Assembly: GCA_977017575.1 (NCBI GenBank)
Contig: CDRNVI010000048.1
Coordinates: 62,001 to 126,000, forward strand
Source of the DNA: Paramoeba atlantica
Lineage: Eukaryota; Discosea
Direction: 5' to 3'
Length of the DNA: 64,000 nucleotides
In this document: positions 56,058 to 64,000 of the stretch, piece by piece
Layout of the letters: each line of letters opens with the position of its first letter
How positions within the stretch are numbered: position 1 is the stretch's first letter
The notes under the pieces: generated by a model
Database searches by the model: none
What the model saw: the letters and a program-made list of their open reading frames with translations, nothing else
What the model was told of the DNA's origin: nothing
Program-made: the position numbers and the translations under genes

Positions 56058-56688
56058 CTATATTAAAGACATGAACGATTCTCCAAGAATTTTTGTTTCC
56101 TGGAGTGCACAGTACGTCATGCCAAGTGGAAGTGACTTCTTTTCTACTTCGCCCGATAACATTCTATTTGCACGCAGACACAGACGTTTCAAGCCCGGTG
56201 GAAGAGACGAAAATATAACCCAGCCGCTTAATTGATTTGCAGATAGATTCAGGACGGTCATTGTTGGAGGCAGTTCGGTCAAAATAATGGTCCCTTCAAA
56301 AGAATTGTACGAAGCATCAAGGGATTCCAAGCGTTGCGGTAAACGTGTGAGATCTATTTCCCCATTTAAATGGTTTATGTGTGCGTTGAATCGGCGCAAA
56401 GCATACGGCAGAGATTCCCATCTTACAGACCCTTTCAGTCTTAGTCGCTCACAATCGAACCCAACGACTCTCCCGTCCGGGGCACATTGCACTCCAAACC
56501 AAGAGCAGGCGGGAACGTTTGTAACCCACGAACCTGAAGGATTTCGAATATTGGCCAACATTCGCGACAATACAAAAAGAAGGCACACCTTTCACTCGGC
56601 CGGGGCGGCAACACGTCACCTTGGTTCCCTCGTCTGCGAATCCACCGATTATAAGAAACATTAGAAGATAGGAATTAGATTTTTCCAT
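56058..56688 (-). CDS. Secreted leucine-rich-repeat protein with apparent frameshift
   Basis: Downstream of 56570 the frame encodes an LRR N-terminal cap (MLANIRNPSGSWVTNVPACS then WFGVQC) followed by five leucine-rich repeats (LESLDASYNSFEGTI, MTVLNLSANQLSGWV, LKRLCLRANRMLSGE). This is the layout of plant-type and trypanosomatid secreted LRR proteins. The longest LRR frame opens with a GTG, and its first ATG lies at 56561, too short to hold a signal. Upstream, in a neighbouring frame, an ATG at 56688 opens MEKSNSYLLMFLIIGGFADE, a clear secretion signal. One base too many in the T-run near 56571-56575 would account for the frame change. It is therefore either an assembly error or a recent mutation in a secreted LRR gene. 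Confidence 0.7.
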
Positions 56689-56913
56689 CAAAGATCACAT
56701 CAAAGATCTGACAATAATTTTAATGCTTCATAGAAAGAAGCAAACAAAGAAATAGTAGAATCACAACGGTTTATACAGAAATACAGTTTATATAGGAATA
56801 GAAATACGTGGACATACAAGCTACATGTACAAGTCTGGACATACATACAAGCTACATGTATCTAGCTAGCTAGAGGTTATCAACCTTATTGTCTTAAGGT
56901 ATGTGCCCTAGAT

Positions 56914-58317
56914 TCAAAGTTTTTTTTCATCAATCAAAGAGGTCTCGAGCGCTTTCATATCACGGTGTAACAGTAATGCATTTTCCATATCGTCGCATTC
57001 AAGTGAAGGACATATTCCTAGGTACTCCAAAAGCTGTGTAGCAGAGTAGACCTCGCCCTTACCTGAACTTATCATTTTACCCAAGACACACTGAAGGGTG
57101 CCGCCAAACGTTTTAATTACATCACTGGTAAGAAATTTAATTAGGGAGGTTGCAAAAATCTGTATATCGCTATGCTTCGTAGAAGACGGACTATTACTTC
57201 TCTGAGGATACTCTTGAGAGCTCTCAAAATTCGAAAGTTTCATGACGATATCCGAAGAGGAATTCACGTTTAATCTCGAACTTACATAAACATTTTGAAT
57301 TATGGGATTTCCATGAAAGAGTCGCGAAGAGTGTAGTGTTGCGAAGGCACGCAATACATGTACTACAGATCGACGCACTATTCCCTCGTTTTTTCCCATT
57401 TTCGTTAGATAGTATTCAAGGTTTCCCTCTGGAAAGTGTTCTAAAAGCAAGAAGCCTAAGGAGAGAGATTCCTCCCACCAAGTAGAATGCAAGACAGAAA
57501 GATAACGACACTGTTCCGCAAGATGAAGGCATCGCATTTCTAGGCGAATACGGTGTTGCATTTCGGTGAGAGATTTAGCCGCAATAAGTTTGATTACGTA
57601 ATATTGGCTATCAAGCGTCCCTTTTACAAGGTTGCTACTACTATGACTATTTTTGTTTAAACAAATGCTACGTGCTTCCGAGTTATTCGAAGGGCTGAAC
57701 GTGACTTGATAGGGCTGCCCAGTGGTATATAAAACCCCACGTACACTCAGAGATTCAAGAACACTTGAGCTTGTATTCGTTTGCTTCGTCCGAGAATACG
57801 ATTTGGTTGTAAGCCCTCCGAATTTTTCGGCCACTTCCCAATCACCCTTCTCTAATGAATCATCGGCTTTTGTCGCAAAATGTACATTAAATACGTCGTC
57901 AGAGTTGTCGGTCTCTGTCGGAGATAACAAATCCGCCGGTAAACTACGTCCTCTACCTTTACCTCTCGTATAGCTACTTATGAGATCTTTCTCTTTAACA
58001 TCACTGTGTGCGAAAAGAGTGGGAGCTGTCACGGGGCATTGATGTCCCTTATTATTTCGCGTACCGTTTCCTCTCGCTATTTCCGGGCCCAGACCACGTT
58101 GCTGTGGGGTAAGAGAAAAAGTTGCGGAGGATCGGACGTACGTTTCTGAGCTTTCCCGAAATCCGATTCCAACCATCGTGTGTCGTCTTCTTCGGCGGTT
58201 CGGGAAGTCACTGAGCGCACCGGTGATCTCAGGTGTCTTTGTGGGAGTGGGCGGAGGCTCGAGACGATTACGGGGAGTCAGCTGGGGAGTACTAGGGGGT
58301 GTACGCCATGGGTTCAT
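56914..58317 (-). CDS. Wee1-like protein kinase, probable pseudokinase
   Basis: The 467-residue product has a disordered N-terminus of about 180 residues with two Pro-rich segments (TPPSTPQLTPRNRLEPPP) and a C-terminal kinase-like domain. QYYVIKLIAAKSLTEMQHRI carries the ATP-binding Lys near 241, and RLEMRCLHLAE the helix-C Glu. STWWEESLSLGFLLLEHFPE and GNLEYYL match the W-x-E-x-x-x-L-x-x-x-E-x-x-x-G-x-L of the WEE1/PKMYT1 group. The catalytic loop is LFHGNPIIQNV where HLDIKPxNI is expected, and the magnesium motif is LSNFES where DFG/DLG is expected. Both key Asp residues are thus missing. A scaffold or decoy role in cell-cycle control is possible. Confidence 0.78.
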   Translation of the reverse strand: MNPWRTPPSTPQLTPRNRLEPPPTPTKTPEITGALSDFPNRRRRRHTMVGIGFRESSETYVRSSATFSLTPQQRGLGPEIARGNGTRNNKGHQCPVTAPTLFAHSDVKEKDLISSYTRGKGRGRSLPADLLSPTETDNSDDVFNVHFATKADDSLEKGDWEVAEKFGGLTTKSYSRTKQTNTSSSVLESLSVRGVLYTTGQPYQVTFSPSNNSEARSICLNKNSHSSSNLVKGTLDSQYYVIKLIAAKSLTEMQHRIRLEMRCLHLAEQCRYLSVLHSTWWEESLSLGFLLLEHFPEGNLEYYLTKMGKNEGIVRRSVVHVLRAFATLHSSRLFHGNPIIQNVYVSSRLNVNSSSDIVMKLSNFESSQEYPQRSNSPSSTKHSDIQIFATSLIKFLTSDVIKTFGGTLQCVLGKMISSGKGEVYSATQLLEYLGICPSLECDDMENALLLHRDMKALETSLIDEKKL

Positions 58318-58603
58318 AACACAAAAAAATAGAATACCTTTTAATGGCCGCGCTTCAAAACTATAAAGAAAAAACTATGAAGAGTGCCTATTCAGCGATT
58401 GTTAAATTATCTGGCATGTTAGAAAGTAAGATTTTTTCGCTACAAGACTATTAGAAGTCCCACAATCACTTGTACTGCATGTTACCAGCTTTACACTAGA
58501 AGCCTCGTACGTCTCGTAAAAAGTAGGAATAAAGAATCAGAAAGTCGTCAGCCCTCGTTGACACCGTCTTTCACAATTCGCTGGTCTACGTACTAAATAC
58601 TAT

Positions 58604-59260
58604 TTACGCGGACAAATCGTACTTCGATTTTGCCCCATTCACCACTTGTGTGAGATAATGGTAAAAGAAATCACAGTACAGTAATGTTTGTATGGTACCC
58701 GCAACCCAGCTCACGTAGGACACGTAGCCCTCCACTAGATAGCGGTAAATCCAGTTCAGGACGTAAAAAAAGCGATACGCTCCAAGACAAAATATATAGT
58801 GCGAAGTTAGCGCCTCATAGCGCTCTGTGTTCTCCAGAAGAAATATTTGTGGTAGGATAGCGACCGACTCTAAATACTCGCTGAACGTCCAGAGAACTTC
58901 TCGGCCTTCATGTAGAGTATGGCGATGAAACGTGAGTGCGAGAATCGCACAGAAGCCGATAAGGTACTGAACACGGAAGCTGTCGTTGACTCTGTCGTAT
59001 GAAGCCTTCCATGGGTTTCGGCAACGCATCAGGTAACAAATGTGATAGGAGGTAAACAGAAATATCATTTTCATCAACGAGTTGTAAGCACTGACGTACC
59101 GGGAGAACAGGTCAACGTAGCGCGTCGTGAATACCATCGCATAGAGAACTTGTGTTTTTAAGGAGATCCCCGCGGAGGTTCGGTGGCGTAACATTTTTGT
59201 GAGAAGAATGAGCACCGCGAGAAGGTGAAGCATATCACCGATCAACCGAAATAAGTTCAT
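58604..59260 (-). CDS. ERD2: ER lumen protein-retaining receptor (KDEL receptor, ERD2)
   Basis: The 218-residue membrane protein begins MNLFRLIGDMLHLLAVLILL, the exact start type of ERD2. It continues with TSAGISLKTQVLYAMVFTTR then YVDLF (family: C-x-G-I-S-x-K-x-Q-x-L-x-x-x-V-x-x-x-RYLDLF). Y-rich segments near 130-195 include LESVAILPQIFLLENTERYE, ALTSHYIFCLGAYRFFYVLN and IQTLLYCDFFYHYLT. Seven hydrophobic segments are visible. ERD2 binds the C-terminal retrieval signal of escaped ER proteins in the Golgi and returns them by COPI vesicles. Upstream on the minus strand, the pyrimidine-rich TTTGTTTTCTTTTC is followed by AG, suitable for SL addition. Confidence 0.95.
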   Translation of the reverse strand: MNLFRLIGDMLHLLAVLILLTKMLRHRTSAGISLKTQVLYAMVFTTRYVDLFSRYVSAYNSLMKMIFLFTSYHICYLMRCRNPWKASYDRVNDSFRVQYLIGFCAILALTFHRHTLHEGREVLWTFSEYLESVAILPQIFLLENTERYEALTSHYIFCLGAYRFFYVLNWIYRYLVEGYVSYVSWVAGTIQTLLYCDFFYHYLTQVVNGAKSKYDLSA

Positions 59261-59536
59261 GGGTGGGCAAAAAATAGTAAGACACTAGCAACTTTAAGAC
59301 TTTTTGAAAAGAAAACAAATAGGTGTGATAAACGCAAGTATTCACGCATCTACAATTTGACAAAATCTATATCGTATATTCACCGCCCAGGAAAATAATG
59401 TCGATATTTGTCCCTTTTTTTAACTAACGTCATCACACATCCTAATCACTGCTACAAACACAATTTATTATTGGGTACCATGGTTCTTGACCACCGCGAC
59501 CTATTGATACCCAGGTCTACACCCCTCCACCTCTTC

Positions 59537-61033
59537 TTACGAATTTTCCCCGTCTGTGCCATACTCATTACCACTAGCCACGGCACTGTACGCGGCCCCA
59601 GATCCTCGCTCCCCTTCCCGTGGCCCCCCAAAGAACTCCTTCACCTTACTCCCCACCCCTCGCAGCGCTCCAGGCAGCGACACGCTCCAGAACACGTGAT
59701 GTGGGAGCAGCCCAGGGCACGTGCGCTCGCCTTGTCGGTACCGCAGCAATGCTCCCCCGATAAAATAAACCAACACAGCGCTAACGAGCAGAAAGAACAC
59801 GATGGCTCCTCTAGAAAGTCCTGAAGTTGACGCAATAAAAGTATTTACCGCGCTTTCCTCTATTTCTTCTGTCGAAGCCGCCAATCTTGGATCCGGAACC
59901 ACTGCCGGGGCTACGGTGAGCTCGACTGGAATCATATTTGTTTCATTCTCCCTTTGCTCTGGCATCTTCGCAGCCAGGTACAAATAAAAAGGCCGCGGAC
60001 TGACTTTATTCGTTACCGGGCAGCACGCCGGGGAGGCCAGCAGCCCGACAGGGTTACTATAGGACTCACTACAAATCGCCGTCGTGAAATTTCGCCGTAG
60101 CATCTCCGGGCTCACCTCCGGACTGTGCGCGAGACACAACTGCAGCCCAGAGTATCCATTCGGCTGGGAGGGCGGCAGAAACGAACTCGCCGCCTTCGCC
60201 AGAAACGCCATACGGAGATGCTCCCCGGTAACCCTTAGCACTTGAAAAGGAATCCCCAACGTCCCCTCCTTCTCCCCTCCCTGGCTACTGTCTTTTACCT
60301 CCTTACCCGGGGCCGGCAACAAATACACCCGACTCAGTCCCTCCATCTCCAACGGGGGGATACACAACCGGCTGTTGGCGACGTAGGAATAGAAGGCGTA
60401 GGCGATTACTTGATGGCTACTGCTACTGCTGCTACTGTGACTACTACTGCTGCTACTCCCCCCCACCGCCTCCACCACAATCTCACACGCGAGTACCCCA
60501 CTTGTGCTCTTCGCCGCGAGTGGGGCTAAGTCCGCGGCGGCTAGATGGAGAAACCCCTCGAGAGGGGTCGCGGAGAGCGTGAAGGACTGATTCGCGTTGG
60601 CAAGAGCTCCAGAGGATGCGTGGAGGATTACGGTCATGCGTGTGTTATGGATTTTGGGGTTTGTAGAGGAAGAGGAAGAGGAAGAAGAACTTGAAGGACT
60701 AGAACTCGGTGAGACGCTCTCTCCCCGGGGATGTTCCTCAATGCCAAAGATTAAATCGGTGGAACCATCCGGGAGGGGGTAGGTGAAGGACATGCGGTAG
60801 TGATGGGGGGAGGGGAGGGGCTCGTGTGGGGTGAACGTAAAATTGCCTTGGGTGGCGTCACAGAGCATGACGTCGGTGTAGTCGGGGAGAAGGGGGGAGG
60901 GGGGAGGGGTGGGGGTGGGATCGGGAGCGAGTAGGGAGGTGGTGAGGAGGAGGGAGAGGAAGGGGAGGCAAAGGGGGGTGAAGAGGAAGAGGAAAGGCGG
61001 CGGTAGGGTAGAGCCGCTTTCCAGAGAGCGCAT
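59537..61033 (-). CDS. Type I membrane receptor, mannose-6-phosphate-receptor/Atg27-like
   Basis: The protein has 498 residues. A signal sequence is visible near residues 12-35 (PPPFLFLFTPLCLPFLSLLL). The luminal part of about 370 residues has scattered cysteines (VMLCDATQGNFTF, ACEIVVEA, RLCIPPLE, LQLCLAHS, ASPACCPV) and Ser-rich tracts encoded by simple repeats (near 60661-60700 and 60415-60460). The single span IVFFLLVSAVLVYFIGGALL (near 420-440) is followed by RYRQGERTCPGLLPHHVFWS then LPGALRGVGSKVKEFF. This tail closely matches the G-x-x-Y-xx-x-x-x-G-x-x-x-x-P-x-x-x-FW-x-x-LP-x-x-V-x-x-G of CD-MPR, MRL1 and Atg27 proteins. A role in post-Golgi sorting of luminal hydrolases is likely. Confidence 0.75.
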   Translation of the reverse strand: MRSLESGSTLPPPFLFLFTPLCLPFLSLLLTTSLLAPDPTPTPPPSPLLPDYTDVMLCDATQGNFTFTPHEPLPSPHHYRMSFTYPLPDGSTDLIFGIEEHPRGESVSPSSSPSSSSSSSSSSTNPKIHNTRMTVILHASSGALANANQSFTLSATPLEGFLHLAAADLAPLAAKSTSGVLACEIVVEAVGGSSSSSSHSSSSSSSHQVIAYAFYSYVANSRLCIPPLEMEGLSRVYLLPAPGKEVKDSSQGGEKEGTLGIPFQVLRVTGEHLRMAFLAKAASSFLPPSQPNGYSGLQLCLAHSPEVSPEMLRRNFTTAICSESYSNPVGLLASPACCPVTNKVSPRPFYLYLAAKMPEQRENETNMIPVELTVAPAVVPDPRLAASTEEIEESAVNTFIASTSGLSRGAIVFFLLVSAVLVYFIGGALLRYRQGERTCPGLLPHHVFWSVSLPGALRGVGSKVKEFFGGPREGERGSGAAYSAVASGNEYGTDGENS

Positions 61034-61303
61034 AAAGGTAAGATTCTTGTGAAATGAAGAATATAAAAGGCGAAGAAGTAAATGAATGTGAAAAGCAGAT
61101 ATGGTTTGTTTTTCTCTTTTATGGAAATTTTCGAGTATAACAAGAGTTGTTTTGAACTATGAAGCTCACCTATCAAGTAGAAAAAAGAAAACAGATTCAA
61201 AGGCGCGTGCGACATGATCCTGAGTCACAGGTTTAAATTTAGAGGAAGAGCGTCCGCTCAGGCTTGTGTGAGGTTCCTTTAAAGAAGGAACCAGCATAAA
61301 AAA

Positions 61304-61549
61304 CTATTTTTTCCTGTAAAGCTCTTCAAATTTTGCGAATGTTGCGGAGCAGATCATACCAGCCTGTAAGTGACGCTCGAGGCACCGCCTCATACAATCT
61401 TCTTCCCACCAGGTCAGTCGGTGAGTCCAGTAGGAGTGCACACATCGAGGACTACATGCTTCTGCCGCACTCATGTGTAGCCGATCCTCTTGAAGTCCTT
61501 TGAGAAATGAGAACTCTTGCTCCCACTCCGCGCTAAATCGAGAAGGCAT
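61304..61549 (-). CDS. Small Tim chaperone (Tim9/Tim10 family)
   Basis: This 81-residue protein has the twin CX3C signature: CSPRC at 32-36 and CMRRC at 52-56, separated by 15 residues, as in small Tim proteins of the mitochondrial intermembrane space. Helices on both sides (EWEQEFSFLKGLQEDRLHM, LTWWEEDCMRRCLERHLQA) match the hairpin of the family. Such proteins form hexamers that carry hydrophobic precursors to the inner membrane. The double tryptophan before the second motif is unusual. Which of the small Tims it corresponds to cannot be told. It is the first (most upstream) gene of the array in the window. Confidence 0.85.
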   Translation of the reverse strand: MPSRFSAEWEQEFSFLKGLQEDRLHMSAAEACSPRCVHSYWTHRLTWWEEDCMRRCLERHLQAGMICSATFAKFEELYRKK

Positions 61550-62442
61550 ATCTATAAATTCGTAAAAACCTTATTGTATTGTTCTATTTTGTTTTATAAG
61601 GAGTAGCGCTGTCAACATAATTTAAAATACAGTTACATTGTACATTTCGCTTGATTACTGAAAATCTGTTTTACCTCTATTATAACTTTTCGACTTTACG
61701 CCACTCGGGTTGAACCTTCATAACGTAGAAGCACCTATAGTGTACATCCTTGTAAACTTTATATCCCTCTCGAAGATTCCACTTTTGCCTGAAAATTTTG
61801 ATGAACCTTCTTCGGATGCGAAAGTCATCGAGCGCTTCGTGTTCTTGGAGCTTGCGAGAGTAATTAGTTTATGGTGGGTAAGATATAAATTTATTTACGT
61901 TATTGACAGAAATCATAAATTATGAACGCGGGCGGGTGCTGACGTTCTCATTCGTTATAGGGTTGAAACCTGTGGTTTCAATGGAGGATAACATCATTGA
62001 GATGTGCGCACAGTGGATAACTACGCGCATTCGCCAACTCTCTGATCTGCTTTGGAATGCAGAATGCTTTCGGTGGAAATTTTGCAAGCGAGAATTGTAC
62101 CGCGGCACGGTGGTTATGTTAGATGCTGAGTAGAAGTTTGTAAACGAGTGGAAATCTAGGCCAGATTGTTTGTGTACATTTTTTAAGGATGATGCTAGAG
62201 ACAAAGAAGCAACAAAAGATTACCGCGACCGTATAAAGTGAGAACTTTACATTTCTGGGATCAGTAATGTAGGAAAGTGCCCAGCACATGCCAAGAAATC
62301 GGATGTAACATATACAAAGCTAACGAAAAGTGAAATTCTGAGGAAAAATGAAAAGTTGAAACTCATACACGATGAAGAACAAACTTCCAAGAGAAAGTTT
62401 CGCAAGTATTCCAATCAGATGGACAAGAAAATGTTTAATCAG
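61550..62442. other. Gene-free stretch with coding-like scraps on the plus strand
   Basis: The motif agggttgaaacctgtgg occurs near 61962-61978. From about 62040 to 62450 a plus-strand frame with interruptions reads NAECFRWKFCKRELYRGTVV, later KSEILRKNEKLKLIHDEEQT and KRKFRKYSNQMDKKMFNQNE. The lysine-rich language and strand suggest a decayed element gene rather than a host gene. I could not match it to a family. Confidence 0.4.
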
Positions 62443-63054
62443 AACGAATAATTTGGTGAAAGTGAAGCATTATTGCGCCAAAAAAATATTTTTCTCCAAT
62501 TTTCAAATATTGGTTTGAAACAAGTATGTTTTCTTTTAGAGTGTCAGATTATTAAAAATACAAACTTTTTTCACGGTTTATCACTATGAACTGCGCACAA
62601 TAACACAATTAATTAAGTTGTCTGCTGGAAGCCGAACCGTAACGCGCACTGATGGGTGGCGAGCGAGTCGCTCGCTGGGAAAAGACTTGCGGCATGAGAC
62701 AGTTAATCGTCGACGATCTTTGGTGCACACCAACACTGTTGAACGCATGAGTGAGATACTCAAGAAGGCAGTACGATCCCGTGGGAATGGGACCCTTGGG
62801 TGCTTTGATGAAGAAAGAAAAGATTGACCAAAGTTCAGCGGAGACGTCGTCAATGGTCTGAAGATCGGAAACAGCGAGGGAGATCCTTTAAAACAGCTGT
62901 GCGAAGATCTCTAATTAATGTGAAGACTCATCTTTTTAGAAGCGAAATCAAAAGAAATAAGTAGTAGCGGCCCATAAACGTAAAAAGATATCTGCATTTA
63001 TTTTTTTCAAAAAAGGCGCAATAATGCTTCACTTTGACCAAAAATTTATTCGTT
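62443..63054. mobile_element. 612-bp element with ~40-bp terminal inverted repeats
   Basis: The left end aacgaataatttggtgaa then agtgaagcattattgcgcc (62443-62479) is matched in reverse at the right by aacgaataaatttttggtca and aagtgaagcattattgcgcc (63015-63054). A core of 19 bases is perfect. Inside, a plus-strand scrap RRRSLVHTNTVERMSEILKK (62710-62770) resembles the helix-turn-helix lead-in of mariner transposases (GRPRS-x-x-T-x-x-N-x-x-x-V-x-x-x-L). Most of the transposase is missing, so this is likely an internally deleted Tc1/mariner-type element. The exact outer limit and target duplication are uncertain. Confidence 0.65.
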
Positions 63055-63426
63055 CGTTATTATAATGTTATCAGAATCCGTGATACTATCCTCAGCGGTA
63101 AAAGAGTGGAGGAAGGCGGGTGTCCGCTAATTATTAGATAGGGTGATTTTTACTGAGAAAAAAGAATATCAGAATAATTTCAGTAAGGGCACGACGGAGG
63201 TCAAGTATTCTTCACTATTTCTGACTAAGTACTTTTCTTCACTACGTCAGAGTGGACTTCGCGGGTTTTGCCAGGTTTTGCCTTTCGTAGGTTTCAACCC
63301 TCTTAGTCAACTGAGGCAAGTCTAAAATAATTCGTAGTGGACACATCGTCCAAAGTTTATAATGATTAGAGGTCAAAGTTCTCATGGCCTCGAACAGGGG
63401 TCCGAATAACTTTATATAGTTTATAC
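63055..63426. other. Gene-free stretch with GGTTTCAACCC motif
   Basis: The segment ggttttgccaggttttgcct near 63262 followed by aggtttcaaccctctt (63280-63304) is the reverse complement of 7554-7595 over about 45 bases. The rest holds no gene. Confidence 0.5.
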
Positions 63427-64000
63427 AGTGGTTTCAGTTGATCTTGCCCCCCCCTCGGAATTTTGATTTTTTTGATCCGTTTTTGCTCATTGGAGTTTTT
63501 GCAGCATTGGAGAGATCTCATTCCCCTAGCGAAGAGCTTTGCCGCCTTTTTTTCATAGAGACCCCCTGGTGCCCCCTGGGTTCAAAAAGTACTGTTTTTA
63601 CGGAGTTTTTCTGTGTACACAACCATTTTTTGCCACATTTTCCCGATTTTCTGTGTATTTTGCACTTGTAAGTACGAGTGATAGCGTTCTAAATTGATAA
63701 TTTGAACGCTCTATGTCTAGTACCCTCTCTATTGCATAGTTCAATTTAGTCAACACCTCTACATTATGAAGATCAGACCCTCATACCCCAAACAGGGGGA
63801 GTACGTCGAACAAAGTAATGACAAAAGAGAAGACAACCCCACAATGTGTGCGACACAATTGAATTCGATCCCAAATAGACTTCGAAGCGTGTTGCAAAAC
63901 AATGGAAGCCATTCCGGACACTAGTTCTTTGCCTTCAGAGGTAACTTTTGGACATAAAATCCGTTTTTTGCTCTATTTTTCATAGGTAAAAAAATGTCAT
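63427..64000. mobile_element. Left end of a CAGT-type element running out of the window
   Basis: At 63425-63426 TA is followed by cagtggtttcagttgatctt and a C-run, the same style of end (TA, CAGTGGT..TTCAG, then C-run) as the element at 41380-42132. No inverted partner is seen before the window ends, so either the element continues beyond 64000 or only this end survives. No gene is recognised between 63430 and 64000. Confidence 0.4.

Noticed and set aside
60415-60700. Microsatellites as independent elements
   Set aside because: They are trinucleotide-type tracts encoding serine runs within the receptor-like gene.

Overview
The window looks like a chromosome segment from a kinetoplastid or close euglenozoan. 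Every convincing host gene (about 30) reads from the minus strand. None needs an intron. They are closely spaced, and several start codons are preceded on the minus strand by pyrimidine-rich stretches followed by AG, as expected for spliced-leader trans-splicing of a polycistronic transcript. Gene content also fits: a pyruvate kinase that begins like the trypanosomatid enzyme, an FCP1/NIF-type phosphatase with a DLN motif, two Sm proteins, and many long proteins without obvious relatives. Degraded DNA transposons and several miniature element families are unusual for classic trypanosomatids. A free-living or early-branching kinetoplastid is therefore possible, but the species cannot be fixed from the sequence alone.

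Layout. 1-4.3 kb: an open-ended large helical protein, a degenerate alpha/beta hydrolase and an SmB-like protein. 4.3-12.25 kb: a gene-poor island with miniature TA-flanked elements, a dispersed G-run repeat, remains of Tc1/mariner and pogo transposases, a reverse-transcriptase scrap and one doubtful small gene. 12.3-37.5 kb: a dense, fairly AT-rich array comprising a NIF phosphatase and a diverged tandem copy of it, a 1785-residue protein, a C9orf85-like zinc protein, IWS1, an MFS transporter, DNA polymerase alpha subunit B, an RS-rich protein, ALG12, NOC2 and 2-oxoglutarate dehydrogenase E2. 37.5-39.3 kb: a second insertion patch. 39.3-61.5 kb: a second array comprising a reductase-like membrane protein, an SmD3-like protein, an MTG1 GTPase, a membrane cyclophilin, an actin-related protein, pyruvate kinase, a zinc protein, TBCE, an exosome RNase PH subunit, a methyltransferase-like protein, an LRR protein, a Wee1-like pseudokinase, the KDEL receptor, a mannose-6-phosphate-receptor/Atg27-type receptor and a small Tim. 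61.6-64 kb: a third element-rich patch.

The neighbours do not form one pathway, which is normal for such arrays. Themes are mRNA synthesis and processing (Sm proteins, IWS1, RS protein, exosome), mitochondrial metabolism and biogenesis (E2, MTG1, small Tim, possibly the cyclophilin and methyltransferase-like proteins) and the secretory pathway (ALG12, KDEL receptor, MPR/Atg27-like). Nearly all mobile-element debris that still shows coding potential lies on the plus strand or between genes. Several arrayed genes look catalytically dead while still open (alpha/beta hydrolase, NIF paralogue, Wee1-like kinase). No complete, self-contained new system could be demonstrated. The most interesting unexplained signals are the repeat families of the insertion islands, the tandem NIF pair and the pseudoenzymes.

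Start codons were checked by hand. Where the longest open frame began with a non-ATG codon, the first ATG was used.
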